This document shows positions 1-8,433 of a DNA stretch of 64,000 nt, one piece after another. The notes beneath the pieces were generated by a model. It saw nothing but the letters and a program-made list of their open reading frames with translations, ran no database searches and was not told the DNA's origin. Source of the DNA: Datura wrightii (lineage: Eukaryota > Streptophyta > Magnoliopsida > Solanales > Solanaceae); NCBI GenBank assembly GCA_035772735.1, contig JASDFA010000010.1:131753001-131817000 (forward strand), in the 5' to 3' direction. Made by a program: the position numbers and the translations under genes. The stretch's first letter is position 1. Each line of letters opens with the position of its first letter.

Positions 1-1704
1 AAAGCATAAACGGTCATTGTATCAAAATAAATATCCCGAGGGATGTCGAGGTCGAATCCTACAGAGAATTGAGCCAATAATTCAAGAATTATTAACCAAT
101 TCAAACTAGAACGCATAATTGTTCAACATTTGAAAATTAAAATTGGGGAAAATTAAATGGAAATAACTATCTAATTCTAAACTAAGACTAATTGGGGGGG
201 ATTCCAATTGAAGCAATCACAAGTGAGAGGCTAGGGGCATTCTATAGATGAGATCACAACTAAATCGAGAATTTCTTTAGTGTCTTAGACTCAAAATTAT
301 CATAGATAGCAGTGGATAATTCACATTCATTGTTTTTCAACCATAAGAATATTTATGCCTTGGGTTCTTTCAAACCCCAAAGCCAATTCAAGTTATCAAC
401 CACACAAGCTTGAGGAAGGACTAGATATTTCTAGCCTTGACCTTTAATGGAGTGAAAATGAGGGTTTTAACTATCTCTAGCTTAATCCCACACACAAACA
501 CTCCAATTTCTCACTATTATCTTCTCACCCAATTCTTACTTTTCTCTCTCAAGCAAAAGCAAGAAAAGTAAAGCACAATTAATGTTTGCAAACCATCAAT
601 TTTGGAAATTATAACTTGGGAGAAGATAATAGATGTACAATTTCAATAAGAATCCAAGAGCAGTTTATCAAAACCTAATCAAATTAATAAACCCACCATG
701 AATATACCTCTAGATAGCAAACTAGTCAAGCATATTTAAAGATAGAGAGAAGATACCAAGAGGATTCCCCTCACATTTATCACATCAGCTTCACAAATTT
801 GCTTCACAAGCTCTTACAATAATGGTGGAATTCCCCCAAATGGGCTAAAGAAAAAGAAGAAGAAAAGTACTATCTAACTCTACAATTCTATGGTGAAAAG
901 ATTCTACCAAAAAATCTATGAAGAACATGAAGTCTAGATGATTCAATGACTGGTGTACATTGAAAGTTATGTAGATATCTGTACTTTCTTGTGTACAACT
1001 TTCCCCAAATTCCCTTGAGGCTTTTAGATGCTTTGGAGACCTTTTTACCCTTCCTTAGATAGCCTCTCCTGTGAAGAACCGGCATTTAGCCTGTGTCAAT
1101 CCACGGAGCACCAAACCGTAGCCGGCTGAAAACATTGTCCTAGCAGGGGAAACCAATGGTTCAATGGGGTTTAGCCAATGCCATTCCATGAACAGACGGT
1201 TGAATAGCCAGTCTGGGTAGTAGTTTCGGCGTTTCACTCGCGTTTCACCCTTCCGGATCCGCATTTAGCCGATTTAAAGCATGTCTTTGCACCTTTTCTT
1301 AAGCTCAAATCTTCCATTATATTTGGATCCTCTCCTTCATATTCCAACTCATCAAATTCCATCTCAAACTTCATGTGTTTTGCTTGATTTCTACTTTCTC
1401 TACTCACGTGAAGTACCTACACATAATTTAAGAGAAAGGGCATAAAATCCACATAAATGACTCGAAAACTAGGCAAAAACTCATGCTTAGGAGCCTAATG
1501 AGTTGGTAAATTTCCAACTCATCACACATGCGAACTTCAAACTTTAGATCATGGTGATGAATTATTCCTTTTGATGAATCCCATTGTGGTTGACCTTTTG
1601 CAAATATTTCTACCACCTACTTAAACCGATTCTCTTTATCTTCCAACTTCATTTTGAACTTCTAATTTGGACAGATCGGTTCAGCCCAATAATGGAGTTG
1701 ATTG
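1..1704 (-). mobile_element. Athila/Tat-type LTR remnant (element C, 3' side), cut by window edge
   Basis: Non-coding. Bases 40-75 hold the 'tcgaggtcgaatcctacagag' type signature found near the 3' end of Athila/Tat LTRs. The same signature lies about 90 bp inside the LTR at 2452 and near 52690. The body (180-900) resembles 52860-53068 and 56878-57330, both containing a segment on 'caagcaaaagcaag...aatatttgcaaacc'. A GC-rich block of short ACCGGC/CGGTTG/TTCACCC motifs sits at 1075-1265. The right side is cut by the plus-strand element at 1705. I infer that this is the far side of the C relic that resumes at 21185; the left end lies outside the window. Confidence 0.55.
1075..1265. repeat. GC-rich short-motif array in C-type LTR
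   Basis: An island of GC-rich sequence within AT-rich LTR DNA, built from recurring ACCGGC, AGCCGGCTG, CGGTTGAATAGCC and GTTTCACYCG words in both orientations. The same vocabulary (gattcaccgg, ggcgttttgct, accggc) recurs at 21725-21970 and 22740-22985 within the C relic. Confidence 0.5.
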
Positions 1705-1809
1705 TGTAATACCCTAAAAACACTAAGATCAGACCCGAGGGTTGAAATGGAGAAATCAGGAGTATCTGCACTAGGTCATGAGACGAGTCGTCCAGTGACC
1801 CATGAAGTA

Positions 1810-1838
1810 CTCCACGAGTCATTAAGTGACTCGTGGAG
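1810..1838. repeat. 12-bp perfect hairpin in B 5' LTR
   Basis: CTCCACGAGTCA (1810-1821) and TGACTCGTGGAG (1827-1838) are perfect reverse complements around the 5-base loop TTAAG. They belong to a wider array of ACGAGTCGT / ACGACTCGT variants spanning 1786-2110, upstream of the TATA-like box at 2204. Confidence 0.9.
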
Positions 1839-2203
1839 TGGAGGGGGGAGTTGGCTGAGATTTTTATTTAGGGGTTGACCACAAGGCAATCCATGAATCA
1901 TGGTCAGGGCAACGAGTTGTGGAGCTGGTCATGGTCAAGAGCCGGCATGGAGGTTAAATTATGGGCAGTGTTCCCAACGACTGGTCACTACAAGTCCTAG
2001 TGTCCCTCGTGGTGACTTGCAGGGTGGTGTTGTCCAGTGCTAGCGACGAATGCAGACAATGAGTCGTCCCCTCAAGTAACGAGTCATTCAGTCCCTCGTT
2101 GGGACTGGTAGTATGATTTTTCGTACAAAATTAGTAAGGGATTTTCTGTAATTTCAAAGCTCCTAAGACCTAAACAACATCATTTTAAGCTCAGATAGGT
2201 GTG

Positions 2204-2210
2204 TATAAAG
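2204..2210 (+). promoter_or_regulatory. TATA box of B 5' LTR
   Basis: TATAAAG about 90 bp downstream of the palindromic array and followed by a CT-rich leader with a run on cctatctctctcc. The equivalent site in the 3' LTR (about 19480) reads tttaaag, so it is weaker. Confidence 0.55.
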
Positions 2211-2446
2211 AGGGTTTAACTCATTCTTAACCTATCTCTCTCCAATCATGAAAGACTAGAAGTTCCTACGGGTGATCAAGACTATAAATTCATCAAGTTC
2301 TTTCCCAATTCCTTTGGGCAGTCATGAAGGGTGTGAAATCGGAAGGACCCAGTTATGTAGGGTTATGAGTAGGTGTATTCATCCACTCCCATGCCTAATT
2401 CCTTCTCAAATTCATGGAAATTATAAGTTGATGAATCTATGGGGTC

Positions 2447-2451
2447 CTAAC
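2447..2451. repeat. Left target-site duplication of element A (CTAAC)
   Basis: CTAAC lies directly before the LTR at 2452 and again at 12436-12440 directly after the other LTR. The perfect 5-bp duplication fixes both ends of element A. Confidence 0.95.
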
Positions 2452-3397
2452 TGTTCGGTCTGCTGTTCGGGTTGGTATTAAATATTATCAACCGACACGC
2501 AAGTGCACGTGGTCAAACAAGTAATAAAGTGGCTAAGTAGCCAAGTATCGATCCAAGGAGGCTGCTCTAGATATGTAAAACTGCCTAGTTTACTATATCT
2601 CTATTCTATTCCTAACTATGTTAACAACAATCCAACCAAGAGTTGAGTGAGTTTTTGTTTCTAAACTATTTATATACTACAATTAATAACAACTATTTAC
2701 TTTTGAATTTAGACAATGGATATGCACATGCCAAGGTTAAGAACGAGTAATGAACTTGATAATCATGATAATTTGGTCATCCTCTTCTTCATGTTGCTAG
2801 CCAAGAACGTTTGCCTAGAAATTAAAACTTTCGTATTTAATTTCACTTTAGAATCATAAACCATCCGTCTACATTTCTGTGATCAAATGCAATTTATGAC
2901 CTAGCACTACAATTCCGGTTCCTAAATTGACTAATACGGCTTTCAAGTATATTTCTATCAAGAAAGCACATCAAAACCCAATTTTCCCAAATCAAAGTAA
3001 GAACAATACCCTATTAATTCACAACTTTCCAATTTCGTGCTCTCTCGAGTGAAATTGGACTTTTTAGATATACATTAATGGTGGCCAATCAATAATGTAG
3101 TAAGCACAAGAATTAATAGAACAACATGCAAGAAGAAGAAGAAACCATATCAATTATCACCAAAATTCATTACACAAGTTCAAAACCTCATCAAAGAAGG
3201 GAATTAGCCACTCATTCTTGGATTAATCATCCTAAAATGAGTGTAAATCATGCATACAATTGAAGGAAAGAAGAAAGGAAGAGAAGAAAAACTCTTAGCT
3301 TTTCTATTCTTCAACTGCCACAAACCCACGTTCCTGCTCTCCACTTCTGAACTCAGTCTAAAAACTAAAAACTGATTAAAAATAAACCTAAGTGTGC

Positions 3398-3405
3398 TAT
3401 TTATA
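3398..3405 (-). promoter_or_regulatory. TATA box of A 3' LTR
   Basis: TATAAATA on the minus strand (tatttata on plus). The same box is at 11916-11923 in the 5' LTR, where it would drive the element. The palindromes begin about 30 bp upstream. Confidence 0.7.
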
Positions 3406-3432
3406 CTAGTGGGAAAATTTTCCCGGAATAAC

Positions 3433-3670
3433 AAGCAACGTGTCACGGAGGCCAACGCGGAGCACTGCCTCCGTGACACGGCGTGGACGCGGACCCTCTC
3501 TGGAAATTGCAGGGTCCGGATAATTGGCCTCAACGTGGCACGGAGGCCATCGCGGAGGCCTATCTCCGTGCCACGGAACTGACGCGCAGGCACACTGGAA
3601 ATTGCCTAATTAATTCCTGCCCAGGCAGTGTGCTACCGCGATGGCAGCGTGGCACGGCTCCATCGCGGAG
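3433..3670. repeat. Promoter-proximal palindrome array in A 3' LTR
   Basis: Three nested inverted repeats lie just upstream of the minus-strand TATA box. The first is GTGTCACGGAGGC ... GCCTCCGTGACAC (about 3438-3478). The second is CGTGGCACGGAG ... CTCCGTGCCACG (about 3534-3577). The third is CCGCGATGG ... CCATCGCGG (about 3637-3670), enclosing a further GTGGCACGG. Words of the form ACGCG or ATCGCGG alternate with them. ACGTGTC and ACGTGGC match the ABRE core known from plant bZIP sites; any such function is inference. Confidence 0.88.
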
Positions 3671-3916
3671 CCAGTGTAAAATGTTCCATCCAAGGTCTTT
3701 TCCACGCTCGCATCCAAGTCCAACTCCGACATAGTTCCAACACGCATTTTAGCTCCTAAAAATCACATTATCCTGCAAACAAATGCTAATCATGTTGGTT
3801 AGTATAAATTCGCATTTTATTACCAAATACATGATATTATATACACATTGCACAACAAACAAGGTAAAAATGATACGTTTGAGTATCACTTGGGCATATA
3901 AATCTGCCCAAGATCA

Positions 3917-5824
3917 CTTACCCCACACTTAAATCCTTGTTCGTCCTCGAACAACACATACACAACTCATGCAAATTACATCCCAACCTTCGTCACTATG
4001 GTGCAACATTTTACGCTACGGTCATACCGATTATTCAATTCTTGCAAATCATCAAGAAAACATGCTTGGTCGTACAAGACAATGACCTTAATACATCGAG
4101 GCTTCCTAAACTTTTAAGAATTGATTCTTGATATCGGCAAACTCATGCAAATCAACTAATCAAGAAATTCGACACGAGAATCAATCTTTCATCAAGCATG
4201 TACCCTCACAACTCGAGAGAAACTTCCCCTTTTATGTTCGTGCAGCACACAAACATGCAAGTAGGGGCATATAAAAATTAATTTCACTCTCTCTCCCAAA
4301 AGAATTCACATGCATCATGTCATGACCCATAGGCTTGCCCTTAGTGTATTACTCCACTAATATAAAGAAATGCAATGTAGGATCAAATAGGACTTTTAAT
4401 GGGTTGTAACTGGGCTATGGATCTAGTATATATATATATTGGATTAGCCAATAATAGTTGCTAGCATCCTTAAGCGCCTTTTCAACTCATTCCCATCGAC
4501 TCATGGACATTGTTCCTCTCTTTTCTCTTTTTCTCCCATTCATGCTAGTTTACTTTCATACAGCCCATTTCATCAGGCACACTTGACACAAAACAGAGGG
4601 TTTTCATGTACCCTCACTATCATTTAATTACAACTAGTGCCTCTTCAACATCATCTTTTCTTTCCTCACTTTGCTTTTCTTTTCTTTTCACTCTTTTCAC
4701 TCTTTAACACTTTGGGAAACATTTTTTGTTCTTTGTAAGCGCTTAAGAGCTTCTTATAGACTTTAAGGCTAATGAAAAGAAGGAATAAAGCTTAGTTCAT
4801 ACAATTCTGGACAAAAGAAAGAAATCGGCTAAAGGCTCAACGGGCAGACTAGGGTATACAACATATAAAAAGGTAGAATTTGACAAGAAAAAAATGGAAA
4901 CTAACGGTTAAAACAAAGAAATGCCTACATCCTTTCCGACACTACACCTCCTTCATTTCGTTTTGTATACACGCCAGGCAAGTTCTAGACAATTCACAAT
5001 GACATGGAATAGCAAAACCTCACTCACACTTCATGCACATGCTCGAATCAAGATGCATTCACAGACTCTTTAATTAGTCAATTACATGAATTCAAGATTA
5101 AGCCTCAATCATAATAAACCAAATTCTATAGCCTAGGTAACTCAACATATTTACAAAATTGCATGCTTTCAAACGAATCATTTTCACATTTTGAACATCA
5201 ATTACAACACGCAATGAAATTTTAGCAACCATAAGCAACTACAGTTTATTGATGCAATCCACCAAAGAAACTAAAAACAAAACATCTACTCCTATCGACT
5301 ACATTTCCCTTAAGACGGTCTTCATCCATCCATCATAGGGAATGGTCACTAACTATGACATCGGTTCAATGGGACTATTCTCGGTAAAAGAACCGAAAAC
5401 AAACTCCGAGAAACCCAAAAATAAAACTTCAAAAGTTTTGCAACACATCGATCATTTCGATAGAAAATATTTACAAAATATTTTGATAAGTGCAAAATCT
5501 TTTCACAAAAATTTTGAAAAATATCGATCATATCGATAAAGAAAAAAAAATATTTACAAAATTTACAAAATATTTACAAAGGCAACCATAACTTTCAAAA
5601 ACACACATCATTAGCCACAAACAAATATATACACATAAATCACAAATCAGTTCACAACAACAGGGAAAGCACAGACATACATAAACGTCAAGGAAAAATT
5701 ATACAGCAAATTTAGAGCCTATGACCCAGCACCTAACTACTCCCCACCCCACACATAAATCGAACACTGTCCCCAGTGTTCACAACAATACAAAGCACAA
5801 CATATGGGTGGTGGAACTCCCTGC
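3917..5824 (-). other. 3' untranslated region of element A
   Basis: Non-coding, between the end of the second ORF and the 3' LTR. It begins (plus sense) with the polypurine complement 'cttaccccacacttaaa' followed by 'ttgttcgtcctcgaacaa'. On the minus strand this is the TTGTTCGAGGACGAACAA block that precedes the 3' LTR in Tat/Athila elements. 5450-5580 holds imperfect tandem copies of 'tatttacaaaatatt'. The short open frames here are AT-rich and unconvincing. The region is recognisably similar to 50609-52100, which supports the A-like relic there. Confidence 0.75.
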
Positions 5825-7046
5825 TCAGTTGAAATATTCGACTTCCTCATCCGGTGCTGCAGCCTCGTCGCCCATGTCTGAATCAGCTCCATCATCGTCA
5901 TCGGACTCCACATCGGAGTCCTCACGACGTGTCTCCTCATCATTAGGGACGTCGTCATTAGTCGGCTCCACAAAGGCCGGCCCCACCTTGCATAAAGCTC
6001 TGGCGTTCTCGCCAAAGGGGTAGTCCAGCTCCAACTGCCATAATTCATCCTCGGTGGCTGGTCTCCCACCTATCCGTAGCTGCAGCATCTGCATGCCGAA
6101 CATACGGGCCATATACTGGTCGTCACGAGCATGTCGCTCGCCCAGAGTCAGCACAGGTCCGTGTGTAGTGTCGGGGGCCTTGGTCTTTGTCACATCGAGT
6201 GCCCTCCGCTCCAACTTGCGGAATGTAATCCAAGGCTTCTTCCTCAACGTCGAGGCCTCGGAGGAAGGTGGTGATGAGTCCGCCAAACCCGTATCTATGG
6301 CCCTGGTGTAGTCTGGCTCTCTTCATGGCGGATATTATGACCGCCCCCACATTAATCTCAAGCCCTTTCATAAGGGCATACACCAAGCAGACACGGTCCC
6401 GGGTCATGTCTGTCATATGAACTCCCGGGATCAAACATGAACATACAATTTTTAGCCAGATTCTGGCCTCCCTGTTCATCTGCGAATAAGGCAGAGTCTG
6501 GTGGTAACCCCTCTCTTTGTGTCTACTCCATCGGGCTGTGGATCGAGCCCCACACAACGTACGTCTGATGTCGGCGTATGGTGGGGTGATGTTTAGCTGG
6601 CGAAGGATGTGGGCGTCTGTGTCCCGCGCTCCCACGATGGCATTAAACTGCTGGGGTTCCAGAGTAACAATCTGCCCTCTGATTTTAATAGTATGGCTCC
6701 TGATGGCCGGGTTCCAGTTGGCGTAGAATTCCCGGACCAAGTGAAGGTTGCACTCCTTGGGCTCCTGAAAGATAAAGCTGAGCCCAGCTGCCTCAATCCT
6801 CTGTACGATGCGAGGGAACTCCTGTGCAAGTGGTTCCCTTGCAATATGTTCCTCCGGGAAGTATTTGTTCTCCTTATGCTTCGCGTACCACTTCTTCCCT
6901 TCCTCGGTAACCCATCGTGTTTCGTATCGGCGGTGTTGACCGCGTGGAACAGCAGGTGCAGCTGGGACAGCCGTGCCCAGTCTCATTCTCTTTCTGCCGG
7001 TGCCTGAGGTTGAAGCACCCTTTCCTTTATCTTGTCGGCTGGCCAT
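5825..7046 (-). pseudogene. Second ORF of element A: putative plant transposon protein, one frameshift
   Basis: Reads on the minus strand from the ATG at 7046 (MASRQDKGKG...). A longer open frame starts at 7067, but a splice-acceptor-like ACAG at 7055-7052 sits between the two starts, so I prefer 7046. The body matches the family annotated in plants as putative plant transposon protein. It has a WxxxxGKKWY-like start region, a 'NLHLVREFYANWNP' core, a 'EPQQFNAIVG' segment and a 'RIWLKIVCSCLIPG' segment. A one-base shift near 6211-6220 moves reading into another frame, which continues to 5825 and ends in a very acidic tail (DVESDDDDGADSD). About 407 codons in all. No transposase catalytic residues are evident and the biochemical role is unknown. 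It takes the position held by env-like ORFs in Athila. Confidence 0.8.
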
Positions 7047-7051
7047 TGTAC

Positions 7052-7760
7052 CTGTCAATTTACACAAACAAGCACAACGTTAAGCTAAAAACTTGTTAGC
7101 TTCGGCTAAGGTCGGGTTAAACAAAATTTACCCCACACTTAGTCTTTAACAATATTTACAACATTTTAGCAAGGATAGCTCTATTTACACCCCAAACACA
7201 ATCAACTATAAACATATTGCTTAGTGCGTTCACAGAAATTCGACAGCATAACGGCTAGCGAACTACTCAGACTTCATACAGCTAACCCAATCCTACTATC
7301 GACAGCTATTCACCCATAGCACTTAGCAACAATAACAACAACAAAATAGAAACAACAATACAAACATTTTATATACAACTAATCTAAGCAATTCAACCAA
7401 TTCACATATTACGCAATTTCCCACAAAAATTCGAGAATTAGTCGTCTTTCAACAATTATACAATATTTACCACGACTTATCTCAAAAATAATAAACACAC
7501 CTCGGCATCAATTTCGTCAAACTATCAAGTTACCCAAGTTAAAATTCAACAACCCCAAGCCCTAGAATACAATTCGACAATCAAAATCGAATTATTCAAT
7601 CAATCGATAAGTTCAAACGTCAACTACAACAATCCGAACATTATCAATCACAAAATAATTCACATCATGTTTAATTTCTACCTAGGGTGATATATCTCAC
7701 CTCACATGCTCAAAATTGACAAAAATTGCCAAAAATTTGAGATAGACGATGAAAACATAC
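7052..7760 (-). other. Possible 5'-UTR intron before the second ORF of A
   Basis: On the minus strand CCAAG|GTATGT at 7761/7760 is a strong plant donor. TTGACAG|GTACA at 7053-7052/7051 is a good acceptor five bases before the ATG. The 709-bp interval is AT-rich with no coding potential, as expected of a plant intron. Inference only; no transcript data. Confidence 0.45.
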
Positions 7761-8433
7761 CTTGGAATTGAAGAATCGATGAAAACTTGACGTTTTCCTT
7801 GCCTATTAACGTGGCACGGAACTTGGGGGTAGGGGAATGGGTGTTTGGTCACGGAGGGAAGAGGGAATGGGGAAAATAGGGGCGAAATCGGGGGTTTTTA
7901 TTAAGAAAACACGCGGGTCACCCGGAAACCCGGTGTGACCCGGCACTGGATAAAGGCAACGTGTCACGGAGGGTAACGCGGAGCCCCTCCTCCGTGACAC
8001 GGAGCCAACGCGTTGGCTTACTGGAATTTTGAAAAATTCAGATTTGCCTTCAACGTGTCACGGAGGCCAACGCGGAGCATTGCCTCCGTGACACGGCACC
8101 AACGCGCCAGTGCTCTGTTTCACCATCAAATTTTATTTTTCATACCTCGCCTCGTTTCCTCGATTCCAAGTATTTTTCCTCCAGTATGCCTGAAAATCAC
8201 CTCACTAAACAAAAATTGGTTAAATTAATAAATTCCCTACTAAAAATAAAAAAAATTACTAAATTACTAAATAAAAAATTACTAAATAAAATGCAAATCT
8301 AAGCCTAGTCACGAAAAAGAAAAGAAAATAAAATAAAAGAAAAACTTTACACTAAAGAAAGAAAAAAATATTTTTCACGGGTTGCCTACCGTGCAGCGCC
8401 TGGTTTAACGTCGCAGCTCGACAGCCTTTATGC
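7761..8433 (-). promoter_or_regulatory. Inter-ORF region of A with LTR-like palindrome array (candidate internal promoter)
   Basis: Lies between the gag-protease stop and the second ORF. Positions 8051-8096 repeat the LTR hairpin (compare 3433-3478) with only one visible difference over about 45 bp. A second hairpin, CGTGTCACGGAGG ... CCTCCGTGACACG, spans about 7960-8000. GGGTCACCCGG and CCGGTGTGACCC form another pair near 7915-7940. Downstream on the minus strand come a TTAATAAAAA box (about 7900) and a C-rich leader. 8380-8425 is the post-pol signature of Athila-type elements. Confidence 0.6.

Larger units (their letters stand above)
2452..3916 (-). repeat. 3' LTR of element A
   Basis: 1,465 bp, starting TGTTCGG and ending AGATCA on the plus strand. 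It contains the TATA box on the minus strand (3398-3405) and upstream palindromes at 3433-3670. Nearly identical to 10970-12435. Confidence 0.95.

Noticed and set aside
1428..1616. Possible C-terminal continuation of the second ORF of C left of element B
   Set aside because: Position is right, but I see no motif of the family; it reads better as LTR U3 sequence.
3204..3593. Open frames inside the A LTRs (also 11722-11997 and 55609-55932)
   Set aside because: They arise from the palindromic GC-rich array, are present in solo LTRs and differ in extent between copies; no protein family fits.
3433..3670. Repeat-spacer look of the palindrome arrays (CRISPR-like)
   Set aside because: Units vary in sequence and spacing, the host is a plant, and the arrays sit inside LTR promoters.
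5342..5539. 65-residue open frame in the A 3' UTR
   Set aside because: AT-rich imperfect tandem repeat sequence; the opposite strand is equally open.
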